In this document: one piece after another, positions 7,647-17,049 of the stretch
Layout of the letters: every line of letters begins with the position of its first letter
Numbering within the stretch: the first letter of the stretch is position 1
Source: Litoreibacter halocynthiae
GTDB taxonomy: Bacteria; Pseudomonadota; Alphaproteobacteria; Rhodobacterales; Rhodobacteraceae
Direction: 5' to 3'
DNA: 64,000 nt
NCBI RefSeq assembly: GCF_004365635.1
Contig: NZ_SOBH01000002.1
Location: 1-64,000 of the forward strand
Translations under genes and position numbers: made by a program
Notes under the pieces: generated by a model
What the model saw: the letters and a program-made list of their open reading frames with translations, nothing else
The model's database searches: none
Told to the model about the DNA's origin: nothing

Positions 7647-9317
7647 ATGGCCGACGCCGCCATCCAGGAACATGACCACGACGAGCGGGGATTCTTCACC
7701 CGCTGGTTCATGTCCACAAACCATAAAGATATCGGGATCTTGTATCTCTTCACCGCCGGCCTGATGGGCTTGGTGTCTGTCCTCTTCACCGTCTACATGC
7801 GGATGGAGCTGATGGAGCCCGGCGTTCAATACATGTGTCTCGAAGGCGCACGTCTGACAGCTGCCGCTGTTGCTGACTGTACCCCGAACGGCCACCTCTG
7901 GAACGTGTTGATCACCGGCCACGGCATCTTGATGATGTTCTTCGTCGTGATCCCTGCCCTTTTCGGCGGCTTTGGTAACTACCTGATGCCATTGCAAATT
8001 GGCGCGCCTGACATGGCGTTTCCGCGCATGAACAACCTGTCCTACTGGATGTATGTGGCTGGCTGTTCGCTGGCCGTGGCATCCCTGCTAACGCCCGGCG
8101 GCAACGACCAGTTGGGCTCTGGTGTGGGCTGGGTGCTTTATGCGCCGCTCTCCACCTCCGAGGCCGGCATGTCCATGGACTTCGCCATTTTCGCGGTTCA
8201 CCTCTCCGGTGCCTCCTCGATCCTTGGTGCGATCAACATGATCACCACCTTCCTGAACATGCGCACCCCCGGCATGACGCTGCACAAAGTGCCGCTATTC
8301 TCTTGGGCCATCTTCGTGACCGCATGGCTGATCCTTCTGTCCCTGCCCGTTCTGGCCGGTGCCATCACCATGCTGCTGACAGACCGGAACTTCGGCACCA
8401 CCTTCTTCCAACCTGAAGGCGGCGGCGACCCGATCCTGTATCAGCACCTGCTGTGGTTCTTTGGCCACCCCGAAGTGTATATCATCATCGTTCCGGGCTT
8501 CGGCATCATCAGCCACATCATCGCGACCTTCTCCAAGAAGCCGGTCTTCGGTTACTTGCCGATGGTCTATGCGATGGTGGCAATCGGCGCGCTTGGCTTC
8601 GTCGTGTGGGCACACCACATGTATACAGTCGGCATGAGCCTGTCGCAGCAGTCTTACTTCATGATGGCCACTATGGTGATCGCGGTGCCAACCGGCATCA
8701 AGATCTTCTCGTGGATCGCCACTATGTGGGGCGGCTCGATCGAGCTGAAAACGCCAATGCTGTGGGCCTTCGGCTTCCTGTTCCTGTTCACCGTAGGTGG
8801 CGTGACGGGCATCGTACTGTCGCAGGCTGGCATCGACCGTGCCTATCACGACACCTACTATGTTGTGGCACACTTCCACTACGTGATGAGCCTTGGTGCC
8901 GTGTTCTGTATCTTCGCAGGCATCTACTTCTATCTGCCGAAGTTTTCGGGCCGCATGTATCCTGAATGGGCTGGCAAGCTGCACTTCTGGGCAATGTTCA
9001 TCGGGGCTAACCTGACGTTCTTCCCGCAGCACTTCCTGGGCCGCCAAGGCATGCCACGTCGCTACATCGACTACCCGGACGCCTTCGCCTACTGGAACTA
9101 TGTGTCGAGCTGGGGCGCGTTCCTGTCCTTCGCGTCGTTCATCTTCTTCATCGGCGTTCTGTTCTACACCCTGAAATGGGGCCGCAAGGTTACCGAGAAC
9201 AACCCGTGGAACGAGTACGCAGACACGCTGGAATGGACCCTGCCCTGCCCACCACCAGAGCACACGTTCGAGATCCTGCCGAAACAGTCGGACTGGGACA
9301 AAGGCCATAGCCATTAA
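7647..9317 (+). CDS. ctaD: Cytochrome c oxidase aa3 subunit I
   Basis: A 556-residue integral membrane haem-copper oxidase core subunit with about 12 membrane helices. It holds the haem a and haem a3-CuB centres and reduces oxygen while pumping protons. Landmarks in order: the low-spin haem His in [11 protein letters not shown], the CuB His/Tyr pair in [15 protein letters not shown], the double His of [11 protein letters not shown], the K-channel region, and the two His of [11 protein letters not shown]. The ATG follows GGGAGAATCGC. Subunits II and III are not in the window, as is usual in alphaproteobacteria where ctaD is often separate. A strong hairpin lies 35 bases downstream. Confidence 0.97.
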   Translation: MADAAIQEHDHDERGFFTRWFMSTNHKDIGILYLFTAGLMGLVSVLFTVYMRMELMEPGVQYMCLEGARLTAAAVADCTPNGHLWNVLITGHGILMMFFVVIPALFGGFGNYLMPLQIGAPDMAFPRMNNLSYWMYVAGCSLAVASLLTPGGNDQLGSGVGWVLYAPLSTSEAGMSMDFAIFAVHLSGASSILGAINMITTFLNMRTPGMTLHKVPLFSWAIFVTAWLILLSLPVLAGAITMLLTDRNFGTTFFQPEGGGDPILYQHLLWFFGHPEVYIIIVPGFGIISHIIATFSKKPVFGYLPMVYAMVAIGALGFVVWAHHMYTVGMSLSQQSYFMMATMVIAVPTGIKIFSWIATMWGGSIELKTPMLWAFGFLFLFTVGGVTGIVLSQAGIDRAYHDTYYVVAHFHYVMSLGAVFCIFAGIYFYLPKFSGRMYPEWAGKLHFWAMFIGANLTFFPQHFLGRQGMPRRYIDYPDAFAYWNYVSSWGAFLSFASFIFFIGVLFYTLKWGRKVTENNPWNEYADTLEWTLPCPPPEHTFEILPKQSDWDKGHSH

Positions 9318-9323
9318 CCGGCC

Positions 9324-9854
9324 ATGCCAATCCAACGTATAAACCTGACAAAAGGGGCCTCGGATTATCCCGAGGCCCTTTCTACTTACGACGGCAGCGC
9401 GCCTGTCTACCGCGTTGTCCTCTGGCCCCACCGCTCCCTGCCCCGTGGCGGCTTCGTATTCTTCATCGCGATCACCTGCTTCATGCTGTCGATCCCGCTG
9501 CTACCCCTGATCGGCACCGCCGCTATCTGGGTCTTGCTGCCGTTTCTGGTCCTGACGGTCACCCTGCTCTGGGTCTTCATCATGCGCAGTTACCGCTCCG
9601 GCCAACTGGTAGAGGAGTTGAGCCTCTGGCCCGACCACATCACCCTTGTGCGCCGCGAGCCGGATGGCAGGCGGCAGGACTGGTCAACCAACCCATATTG
9701 GGTCGAGGTGATATCCCATGACAAACCCGTCGCCGCCTACCTAACCCTACGCGGTGGCCCGCGTGAGGTAGAGCTGGGCGCGTTCCTGACGCCCGAGGAG
9801 CGGCTCGAGCTGAAGGAAGAACTGGAGGAGAAGTTGCGGTTCTTGGCGGTTTAA
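9324..9854 (+). CDS. DUF2244 membrane protein
   Basis: A 176-residue protein with the DUF2244 pattern: the LWPHRSLPRGGF motif (about 34-45), a pair of membrane helices at 45-90, and the cytoplasmic part with EELSLWPDHITLVRR and the C-terminal LTPEERLELKEEL helix. Members often follow cytochrome oxidase genes in this group; their function is unknown. It begins 6 bases after ctaD with a weak ribosome site, so translation may depend on ctaD. A terminator-like hairpin lies inside its first 20 codons, and no alternative in-frame start follows before the conserved domain. Confidence 0.85.
   Translation: MPIQRINLTKGASDYPEALSTYDGSAPVYRVVLWPHRSLPRGGFVFFIAITCFMLSIPLLPLIGTAAIWVLLPFLVLTVTLLWVFIMRSYRSGQLVEELSLWPDHITLVRREPDGRRQDWSTNPYWVEVISHDKPVAAYLTLRGGPREVELGAFLTPEERLELKEELEEKLRFLAV
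9353..9382 (+). terminator. Terminator-like hairpin inside the start of the DUF2244 gene
   Basis: A perfect 9-bp stem GGGCCTCGG/CCGAGGCCC with a 6-base loop is flanked by AAAGG and CTTTCT. It lies 35 bases after the ctaD stop and within codons 10-20 of the next gene. It could end most ctaD transcripts or act as an mRNA stabiliser. Confidence 0.65.
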
Positions 9855-9861
9855 ACCGCTA

Positions 9862-10272
9862 TTAACAGACTCGGGCCCCACGAATCTTACAACTCGTAAT
9901 GGCGGCATCAACTTGAGCAAAGGCCTGCTGGATCGACTTGTCATCCAGCGCTTGAAGCCGGACTTGGAATACTTTTTCGACACCATTCTTGCACTTTACC
10001 TTCACAGTCCCGTTTTGCACCGGACCTTTGAATGAAAGCGTGACATCTACGGCTGGTGGGTTGGCAAGATTCCACGCGGTGCGCTTTGCAGAGGCTTGTC
10101 CGGCGGCATTCAAATGACCCTCCTTACCAAGGTTGACTTCGGCTTGGCGGAAAGCAGTTACCTTGGCGCTGCGGTCATAGATGGTTGCCGCAGGGAACTT
10201 TTTCCCTGCATGGCTGGGCCATATCTGAAATAGCTGCCCGTCGCCGGTGATCGCAATCGAAAGTCCAATCAT
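9862..10272 (-). CDS. Hypothetical protein
   Basis: A 136-residue protein that I do not recognise. The N-terminus is mildly hydrophobic without a clear signal peptide. The C-terminal half has alternating beta-like segments and three Cys (VKCKNG, SCKIRG and the final Cys), which might pair if exported. GGAG lies 8 bases before the ATG. It is convergent with the DUF2244 gene. It is AT-richer than its neighbours, which could mean recent arrival. Confidence 0.45.
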   Translation of the reverse strand: MIGLSIAITGDGQLFQIWPSHAGKKFPAATIYDRSAKVTAFRQAEVNLGKEGHLNAAGQASAKRTAWNLANPPAVDVTLSFKGPVQNGTVKVKCKNGVEKVFQVRLQALDDKSIQQAFAQVDAAITSCKIRGARVC

Positions 10273-10674
10273 AATAAAACTCCAATAAAATTTAACGATT
10301 TAATATCGGGAGTATGCCCCAAGCGGCACCAATTTCAAAACTTATCTGCACCTGCTGGCTGGCAACAATCAGCGCAGCCCCAAGCCTTCGCCTAAGCGGT
10401 TGATGTTAGAGACTTCTGCCGGATGACTGTTTGGGTTGGCTCGAACTGCCTTTACCCTGAGTAAAAGGACGCAAGTAAAAACCTGCGCCCATCCGAGCAT
10501 CGCACATCTTGGAAATTAAGCCCGAACACAACGGACAACTAATCTGGGCGCATTGAGTGCCTTGACCATAAGCGTCATTGTGGAGCAGCTATGTTGAAGT
10601 CAGCTTGGCGAAGGCAGTCAGTTGGCGCGCCGATCCCGGCTAAACTTATACCAACAGGCAAACCTGAAACGTCC
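10273..10674. other. Intergenic stretch with no supported gene
   Basis: About 400 bases between a hypothetical gene and the YqeY gene, both transcribed leftwards. I see no gene, tRNA or clear terminator. An open frame on the plus strand from 10591 is antisense to the YqeY gene and is not credible. Confidence 0.5.
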
Positions 10675-11133
10675 CTACCCCAACCGCGTCTTCACCATCG
10701 GGCCAACGGCGCCGAAATCCATCTGGCCTGTATATTTGCCCTTCAGCACGCCCATAACGCGGCCCATGTCGCGGATACTTTCGGCGCCCACGTCTTTGAT
10801 CGCGGCATCAACTGCCGCTTCTGCTTCGGTGTCGGACAGTTGCGCGGGCAGGAAGTCCTCGATCACCTTGACCTCGGCCAATTCGCGCTCTGCCAGTTCC
10901 AGCCGCCCGCCCTCTTCATAGGCCCGCGCGCTTTCTTGGCGTTGCTTCACCATCTTGCCGAGAATCGCCAAAATCTCAGGGTCGCCGACGCTTTTGCCAT
11001 CCACCCGCAGGGCGATATCCTGGTCTTTGATCGCCGCGTTGATCAGCCGCAAAGTGCCAAGACGCGCGGCGTCCTTGGCCTTCATAGCCTCTTTTAGCGC
11101 GTCAGTGATGCGTGTGCGCAGATCCTGAGTCAT
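10675..11133 (-). CDS. GatB/YqeY domain protein
   Basis: A 152-residue protein with the YqeY fold, the tRNA-interacting tail domain shared with GatB of the amidotransferase. Recognised by LRTRITDALKEAMKAKDAARLGTLRLINAAIKD at the front (shown here as its opening LRTRITDALK), KMVKQRQESARAYEEGGR and the terminal GKYTGQMDFGAVGPMVK. The length is typical. It may act on misacylated tRNA, but the role is not proven. It is divergent from carA. Confidence 0.9.
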   Translation of the reverse strand: MTQDLRTRITDALKEAMKAKDAARLGTLRLINAAIKDQDIALRVDGKSVGDPEILAILGKMVKQRQESARAYEEGGRLELAERELAEVKVIEDFLPAQLSDTEAEAAVDAAIKDVGAESIRDMGRVMGVLKGKYTGQMDFGAVGPMVKTRLG

Positions 11134-11301
11134 AAGGTGCCTTCCCTGAAACCTCGTAAGTCGGGTCTTTTACCCAAAACGCCTGCACATCACAACAGCG
11201 GCTTTGCGTAGTACAAAAAGGCCCTCAGCCGTGGTTGACGCCCCGCGTCGCCGCCCGTAGATATCGGCAAGTTTTACACCAGCTTTGTGGGAGAAGCCGC
11301 C

Positions 11302-12456
11302 ATGACCGCCAAACCGACAGCCTGTCTTGTTCTGGCCGATGGCACCGTGTTTTACGGCCACGGCTTCGGGGCCACAGGACAGACCACCGCCGAGCTGTGC
11401 TTCAACACCGCGATGACCGGCTATCAGGAAATCATGACCGACCCGTCCTATGCAGGTCAGGTCGTGACCTTCACCTTCCCCCATATCGGCAACACCGGCG
11501 TGACACCCGAAGACGACGAAACCACCGATCCCGTTGCCGAAGGCATGGTTGTCAAATGGGACCCGACCCAGCCGTCCAACTGGCGCGCCACCGGAGAGCT
11601 GACCGATTGGCTGGCCAAGACAGGCCGCATCGGCCTTGGCGGCATCGACACCCGCCGCCTGACCCGCGCCATCCGCTCGCAAGGGGCTCCGCATGTGGCG
11701 ATGGCCCATGATCCCGAAGGCAATTTCGACCTTGAGGCGCTGGTCGCCGCCGCCCGTGGTTTCGCGGGGTTGGAAGGTCTGGACCTCGCCAAGGACGTCA
11801 CCTGCGCGCAGTCCTATACATGGGACGAGCAACGCTGGGCATGGCCCGACGGCTTCACCAAGCGCGAGGGGCCGGGTCACAAGGTCGTGGCCATCGACTA
11901 TGGCGCGAAACGCAACATCCTGCGCTGCCTCGCCTCTGCCGGCTGTAACGTCACCGTTCTGCCGGCTTCGGCCACCGCGGAAGAGGTGCTGGCCCACAAC
12001 CCTGACGGCGTATTCCTGTCCAACGGACCGGGCGATCCGGCCGCAACGGGCGAATATGCCGTGCCAATGATCAAAGGCGTGCTGGAAAAGGACATTCCCG
12101 TTTTCGGTATCTGTCTTGGTCACCAGATGCTGGCGCTCGCCCTAGGCGCGAAAACAATCAAAATGAACCACGGCCACCACGGCGCCAACCACCCAGTGAA
12201 GGATTTGGATACCGGCAAGGTCGAAATCACCTCGATGAACCACGGCTTTACCGTGGACAGCCAGACCCTGCCAGACGGCGTGCTGGAGACGCATATCTCG
12301 CTATTCGACGGCTCCAACTGCGGCATCCGCATGGCCGACCGTCCGGTGTTCTCTGTGCAATACCACCCCGAAGCCTCCCCCGGACCGCAAGACAGCTACT
12401 ACCTGTTCGAGCGGTTCGCAGCGGCCATGGCGGACAAAGCCAGCGTCTCCGCTTAA
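11302..12456 (+). CDS. carA: Carbamoyl-phosphate synthase small subunit
   Basis: A 384-residue glutamine amidotransferase subunit that releases ammonia from glutamine for carbamoyl phosphate, feeding arginine and pyrimidine synthesis. The N-terminal CPSase domain (ADGTVFYGHGFGA, NTAMTGYQE) is followed by a class I glutaminase with the nucleophile Cys near residue 271 in GICLGHQ and the His/Glu of YHPEASPGP. The ATG follows GTGGGAG; a GTG 15 bases earlier lacks a site. The large subunit carB is not nearby. Confidence 0.97.
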   Translation: MTAKPTACLVLADGTVFYGHGFGATGQTTAELCFNTAMTGYQEIMTDPSYAGQVVTFTFPHIGNTGVTPEDDETTDPVAEGMVVKWDPTQPSNWRATGELTDWLAKTGRIGLGGIDTRRLTRAIRSQGAPHVAMAHDPEGNFDLEALVAAARGFAGLEGLDLAKDVTCAQSYTWDEQRWAWPDGFTKREGPGHKVVAIDYGAKRNILRCLASAGCNVTVLPASATAEEVLAHNPDGVFLSNGPGDPAATGEYAVPMIKGVLEKDIPVFGICLGHQMLALALGAKTIKMNHGHHGANHPVKDLDTGKVEITSMNHGFTVDSQTLPDGVLETHISLFDGSNCGIRMADRPVFSVQYHPEASPGPQDSYYLFERFAAAMADKASVSA

Positions 12457-12516
12457 CCGACCCTTAACCTAGATCATCCAGAGTTCCGGTGTATATGCTG
12501 CGCCGGAGACCGCGAG

Positions 12517-14505
12517 ATGAATGCGCCACTCAAAGCCCCTGTTCGGATCGACGCGCATCCCGAGCAGCGGGTCTTTCTTGACGCTCCCCTTCCTGACGGG
12601 GGTGATAGCAGTCATCCCCTGCTGGGAAAGTTGCTGGTAGATCAAGGGCTTATTACTCCTCCGCAGCTTCTCATCGCCCTTGCCCTGCAAGCGCGTCAAA
12701 ACGTGCCCTTAGGCGAAATCCTGATCGCGCAAGGCCATGTCGCGGAAGAAGACATCCTGCGCATTCTAGCCAAACAGCACGGCACCCATCTGGTAAATCT
12801 CGAAGCTTCCCCACCTGATCCAAGGCTTGCGGCGCTCCTCGTTGCAGAGGATTGTTTGCGGCTGGGCTTCATGCCATGGCGACGACGCGGCGACCGCGTG
12901 GTGATCGCCACCGCCCACCCCGAACGGATCGGCAGCATTCGCGTGAAGCTGCCGCTCGAGATGAGCGATGCAAAATTCGTGCTGGCCGCCCATAGCGACG
13001 TTCAAAATGCTATCCACACCCAATACGGCGACACCCTCGCCACGCAGGCCGAGCACCGCACAGCGCCGCAAGACAGTTGCCGCAACTGGTCCACAGGTGC
13101 GATGCGGCTCGTATTGTTGACGGTGGCAGCGCTTTCGGTTGCGGGCGCGCTCTTCGCGCCCGTGTGGCTCATCTGGTCCGTCTTCGGGGCCGCAAGTCTG
13201 GCGCTGGCCCTCAACAGCACGCTGAAAGCTGCCTGTACCGTTATCGCGCTGAAAAAGCGCCCGCTCCCTGCTCCGCCGGAGCGACCGCGCCCCGCGCTCC
13301 GCCTTCCCAAAATATCGATTCTGGTGCCGCTGTTTCGCGAACGCGACATTGCCGGTGCCTTGGTCAAACGCCTCGCCCGCCTGTCATATCCGCACGAACT
13401 ATTGGAAATCTGTCTGGTGGTGGAGGCATCAGACACCGTCACCGAAAACGCCCTCACCAAAGGCGGATTACCCCGCTGGATGCGGGTCGTGCGGGTGCCA
13501 AAAGGCGGCGTTCAAACCAAGCCCCGCGCGTTGAACTATGCGCTGGATTTCACCTCTGGCTCCCTTGTTGGGGTCTATGACGCAGAAGATGCGCCGGATG
13601 CCGACCAGCTTCATCAGGTCGCCCGAAAATTTGCAGAAGGCGGCGCGGATTTGGCCTGCGTTCAAGGAATCCTCAGCTTCTACAACGCCAAAACAAATTG
13701 GCTATCGCGCTGTTTTTTCTTCGAATATGCGGGCTGGTTTCGGGTCATGCTGCCAGGATTGCAAAAACTGGGCTTCGCCATCCCGCTAGGTGGCACCACG
13801 CTGTTTTTCCGCCGCGACGTATTGGTTAAACTCGGCGCATGGGACGCCCATAACGTGACCGAGGACGCCGATCTGGGCATGCGCCTCGCACGGCGCGGAT
13901 ACCGGTGTGAAATGATGCAGTCGGTCACTCAGGAAGAGGCAAACAGCCATGTCTGGCCATGGGTCAAACAACGCTCCCGCTGGCTCAAAGGCTACGCGGT
14001 GACGTGGTGCGTCCACATGCGCAAGCCGGTCTTGTTGTGGCGCGAGCTGGGGACGTGGAAGTTCATCGGGTTTCAAATCCTGTTTCTAAGCACGCTCATG
14101 TCGTTCTTCTTGGCCCCCGTTTTATGGTGGAGTCTTCTGACTTTCCTGTTCGACTGGCCGAACCCCGTATTCGACCCGATGCCCAAAGCCTTGGTCATCG
14201 GGGCGTCAGGATTCTTTTTATTGGCAGAACTCGTGACTTTGGCGGTCTTTGTCACAGCCACGGCAAATATCGGGAAACGGCCTCATATCGGGTGGATTCT
14301 CACCCTGCCCGCCTACTTCATCTTCGGCACGGTAGCCGCCTATAAAGGGCTGGCAGAGCTTTTGTTCAATCCGTTTTACTGGGACAAAACAGAACATGGC
14401 ATGTTCGGTGGGGCCAGCGACGGCTCACTCGGCAATGATCGCCCCTGCGTCGATTCGCAACCGCGTTTGGAAGGCGATGGACAAATGGTCCCGCAGCGCT
14501 TTTGA
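12517..14505 (+). CDS. Family 2 glycosyltransferase with N-terminal MshEN domain
   Basis: A 662-residue membrane protein. Residues about 30-170 form an MshEN/GspE-N-like domain (LLGKLLVDQGLITPPQL, GEILIAQGHVAEEDIL), which in other proteins binds cyclic di-GMP. Two membrane helices follow at about 190-240. The GT-A catalytic core spans about 265-500 with YDAEDAPDAD, TEDADLGMRLARRGYR and the QRSRW motif of processive polysaccharide synthases, and a C-terminal membrane bundle ends it. It resembles NfrB- and BcsA-type enzymes, so exopolysaccharide synthesis at the inner membrane is likely. The product is unknown. The 3' end overlaps the convergent GntR gene by 81 bases. Confidence 0.85.
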   Translation: MNAPLKAPVRIDAHPEQRVFLDAPLPDGGDSSHPLLGKLLVDQGLITPPQLLIALALQARQNVPLGEILIAQGHVAEEDILRILAKQHGTHLVNLEASPPDPRLAALLVAEDCLRLGFMPWRRRGDRVVIATAHPERIGSIRVKLPLEMSDAKFVLAAHSDVQNAIHTQYGDTLATQAEHRTAPQDSCRNWSTGAMRLVLLTVAALSVAGALFAPVWLIWSVFGAASLALALNSTLKAACTVIALKKRPLPAPPERPRPALRLPKISILVPLFRERDIAGALVKRLARLSYPHELLEICLVVEASDTVTENALTKGGLPRWMRVVRVPKGGVQTKPRALNYALDFTSGSLVGVYDAEDAPDADQLHQVARKFAEGGADLACVQGILSFYNAKTNWLSRCFFFEYAGWFRVMLPGLQKLGFAIPLGGTTLFFRRDVLVKLGAWDAHNVTEDADLGMRLARRGYRCEMMQSVTQEEANSHVWPWVKQRSRWLKGYAVTWCVHMRKPVLLWRELGTWKFIGFQILFLSTLMSFFLAPVLWWSLLTFLFDWPNPVFDPMPKALVIGASGFFLLAELVTLAVFVTATANIGKRPHIGWILTLPAYFIFGTVAAYKGLAELLFNPFYWDKTEHGMFGGASDGSLGNDRPCVDSQPRLEGDGQMVPQRF

Positions 14506-15084
14506 CGCCGCAGCCCCGTCCCGCGCCTCGATGGCTTGCACAATCGCCAGATGTTCCGCCAAAGCCACCTCGCCGCGCCCTTCGGCCGCCAGCGACGTCG
14601 TGGCAAGCAGCGCCATCGAGCGGTAAACAAGGTCCAGCTGCTGCACCAGAAACTGGTTATGCGACGCCAGATGGATTTGCCGGTGAAACCGCCGGTTGGC
14701 TTGCGACAGCTTTGAGGGGTCCGACAGAAAGGCGTGGTCCTCCTCGACCATGGCATACAGCACCTTAACTTCTTCCATGGCGGCATGTTGCGCGGCCAGT
14801 TCCGCCGCCAGCCCTTCCAGTGCGGTGCGCACGGTATACAGCTCTGCCATCTGGTTGTGGTCCAGTGACGCCACGATCAATGACCGTCCGTCGCGTGTCA
14901 GCATCGATTGCGTCTCCAGCCGCTGCAAGGCCTCGCGGATCGGCGTACGCGACACCCCGAACCTGTCCGCCAATTCGCTTTCCACCAAACGGCTACCCGG
15001 TTTGTATATCCCGGTGTCAATCGCGTGCAGGATCAACCCGTAAGCGTCGTTTGGGGCGGGCATTTCAATGGACATTTTTCGCAA
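14425..15084 (-). CDS. GntR-family transcriptional regulator, FCD subfamily
   Basis: A 219-residue regulator with an N-terminal winged helix (about 15-75; ESELADRFGVSRTPIREAL and LQRLETQSMLTRDGR). An all-helical FCD ligand domain (about 85-205) includes RTALEGLAAELAA, NRRFHRQIHLASHN and HLAIVQAIEARD, whose His and Asp residues usually bind metal and a small carboxylate. The target is unknown; it is divergent from the nucleotidase gene with about 90 bases between. Its 3' end lies 81 bases inside the glycosyltransferase on the other strand. Confidence 0.93.
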   Translation of the reverse strand: MRKMSIEMPAPNDAYGLILHAIDTGIYKPGSRLVESELADRFGVSRTPIREALQRLETQSMLTRDGRSLIVASLDHNQMAELYTVRTALEGLAAELAAQHAAMEEVKVLYAMVEEDHAFLSDPSKLSQANRRFHRQIHLASHNQFLVQQLDLVYRSMALLATTSLAAEGRGEVALAEHLAIVQAIEARDGAAASKALRDHLSIAFQTRLRIDAGAIIAE

Positions 15085-15177
15085 CTCTCACATTTGTTGC
15101 GCCAAGCTAGCCGCCCCCCCCATACGGTTCAACCTTTCACGGTTGCACAGCGACGCATCTGCGCTAGGTTCCCAATC

Positions 15178-15825
15178 ATGCCAGCTGAACACTTCACACA
15201 TGTCAAAACTTGGGTCTTTGACCTCGACCACACGCTATACCCGCCCGATATGCAGCTTTTCGACCAGATCGAGATTCGCATGATCGACTGGGTTATGCGA
15301 GAACTCGGCGTGGACCGTGATGAGGCCAACCATCTGCGCGCCAAATACTGGCGCGAGCACGGGACAACCTTGGCGGGCCTCATGCGCATCCACGGGGTCG
15401 CTCCAGAAGGATACCTAATTGATGTGCACGACATCGACTTCACCGTTCTGACGCCCGACCCGCATCTGCGGGACGCCATCACCAGCCTGCCAGGTCGTAA
15501 AATCATCTACACCAACGGCACGGCACCTTATGCAGAAAATGTCATAAAATCCCGCGGCTTATCAGGCATATTTGATGCAATCTATGGCGTTGAGCATGCG
15601 GATTTCCATCCCAAGCCGGACCATGCCGCCTTCCAACAGGTCTTTGCACAAGACGGGCTTGATCCGCGCACATCCGCGATGTTCGAGGACGACCCGCGCA
15701 ACCTCGCCGTGCCGCATGCGTTGGGGATGCGCACGGTGCATGTGGCGCCCGACCCTCTGGCGCATGACCACATTCACCACCACACCGACGACCTGCGCGG
15801 CTTTCTGACCCAGCTGACCCGCTGA
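15178..15825 (+). CDS. Pyrimidine 5'-nucleotidase of the HAD superfamily
   Basis: A 215-residue HAD hydrolase. Motif I is VFDLDHTLYPP at about residue 14, motif II is the Thr/Ser in IIYTNGTAPYAE, and motif III/IV is the Lys in FHPKPDH and the Asp pair in MFEDDPRNL. This matches the SDT1-like pyrimidine nucleotidase family, which removes phosphate from pyrimidine monophosphates. The frame extends 270 bases upstream over the regulator, but the first credible start is this ATG. It is followed 39 bases later by the hydroxylase gene. Confidence 0.9.
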   Translation: MPAEHFTHVKTWVFDLDHTLYPPDMQLFDQIEIRMIDWVMRELGVDRDEANHLRAKYWREHGTTLAGLMRIHGVAPEGYLIDVHDIDFTVLTPDPHLRDAITSLPGRKIIYTNGTAPYAENVIKSRGLSGIFDAIYGVEHADFHPKPDHAAFQQVFAQDGLDPRTSAMFEDDPRNLAVPHALGMRTVHVAPDPLAHDHIHHHTDDLRGFLTQLTR

Positions 15826-15864
15826 CACTTGGCGAGTGCCCGCCCGAGGCATAGGTTACACCCC

Positions 15865-17049
15865 ATGAGCACAGATATCTTCATCTCCGGTGGCGGCGTT
15901 GCCGGCCTGACTGCGGCCTGCCTGTTCGGCAGCCAAGGGTTCAACGTCACCTGCGTCGACCCTGCCCCACCGATCACTGAACGCGATGCGGATGGTGCAG
16001 ACCTGCGCTCCACCGCGTTCTTGCAGCCCGCCATTCCTGTGCTGGAAATGGCAGGCGTCTGGCACCAGCTCAGCCCCCATGCGATGCCGTTGCAAACCAT
16101 GCGGATCGTGGATGCAGGCGGCGAGGACGCCGAACCCCGCGCCACCCGTGATTTCAACGCCTCCGACATCTCGGAACTGCCCTTCGGATGGAACCTGCCC
16201 AACTGGCTGATCCGCCGCGAACTTGTCGCGCGGCTGGCGGAATTGCCCAACGTGGAGTTCCTCCCCGGCACCGCCTGTACCAAAATCTTCACACGCTCGG
16301 CCTCCGCCAAGCTGTGGCTCAGCGATGGGACGACGCGCGATGCACAATTGGTGATCGCCGCCGACGGTCGCAATTCCCTCATTCGCGAGAGCATGGGAAT
16401 CGATGTCAAAACAACGCGCTACGGACAGAAGGCACTGGCCTTCGCCGTGACGCATCCGATCCCCCACAACAATGTTTCAACGGAAATCCACCGCACCGGC
16501 GGGCCATTCACCTTGGTGCCCTTGCCAGATCATGACGGCCAACCAAGCTCCGCCATCGTGTGGATGGAAAAGGGCCCCGAAGCCGCCCGTCTCGATGCGT
16601 TGCCCGAGGTCGCCTTCAACCAAGAGATGTCGGAGCGGTCCTGCCACCTTTTCGGGCCGCTCACCTTGGCCTCGAAGCGCACGCTCTGGCCTATTATCAG
16701 CCAAATCGCCGAGCGGTTCAGTGCCGAGCGCGTGGCCTTGATCGCCGAAGCCGCCCACGTGGCCCCGCCCATCGGGGCGCAGGGTCTGAACATGTCGCTG
16801 ACCGACCTGAGCGAGTTGCTGGAGCTTGTTCGCCTTCACCCGCTTGGCAGTAAGACGATGCTGGATGCCTATGACAAAAAACGGCGTCTGGCTGTGAAGG
16901 CACGGGTGATGGGGATAGACCTGCTGAACCGCACCTCCATGTCACAAACGACATGGATCAGGGATCTGCGCTCGGCGGGTATCGGGGCGATCCATGACGC
17001 CGCCCCGATCCGCAAATCGCTTATGAAACTGGGACTTGGCGCCCGTTAA
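15865..17049 (+). CDS. UbiH/UbiF-type FAD-dependent monooxygenase
   Basis: A 394-residue flavoprotein hydroxylase. The Rossmann FAD site GGGVAGLTAACLF lies at residues 8-20, the DG motif VIAADGRNSLIRE at about 150, and the GD-like motif VALIAEAAHVAPPIGAQGLNM (split here: VALIAEAAHVAPP and GAQGLNM) at about 290. These match ubiquinone-ring hydroxylases. The usual GDAAH reads AEAAH here, replacing the GD pair, which is unusual. Ubiquinone synthesis is the best guess. The ATG sits after a poor ribosome site but matches the family start. It ends tail to tail with the aminotransferase (overlap 4 bases). Confidence 0.88.
   Translation: MSTDIFISGGGVAGLTAACLFGSQGFNVTCVDPAPPITERDADGADLRSTAFLQPAIPVLEMAGVWHQLSPHAMPLQTMRIVDAGGEDAEPRATRDFNASDISELPFGWNLPNWLIRRELVARLAELPNVEFLPGTACTKIFTRSASAKLWLSDGTTRDAQLVIAADGRNSLIRESMGIDVKTTRYGQKALAFAVTHPIPHNNVSTEIHRTGGPFTLVPLPDHDGQPSSAIVWMEKGPEAARLDALPEVAFNQEMSERSCHLFGPLTLASKRTLWPIISQIAERFSAERVALIAEAAHVAPPIGAQGLNMSLTDLSELLELVRLHPLGSKTMLDAYDKKRRLAVKARVMGIDLLNRTSMSQTTWIRDLRSAGIGAIHDAAPIRKSLMKLGLGAR

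Noticed and set aside
8295-9431. A 378-codon minus-strand frame opposite ctaD
   Set aside because: Complete overlap with a certain gene on the other strand and no recognisable domain.
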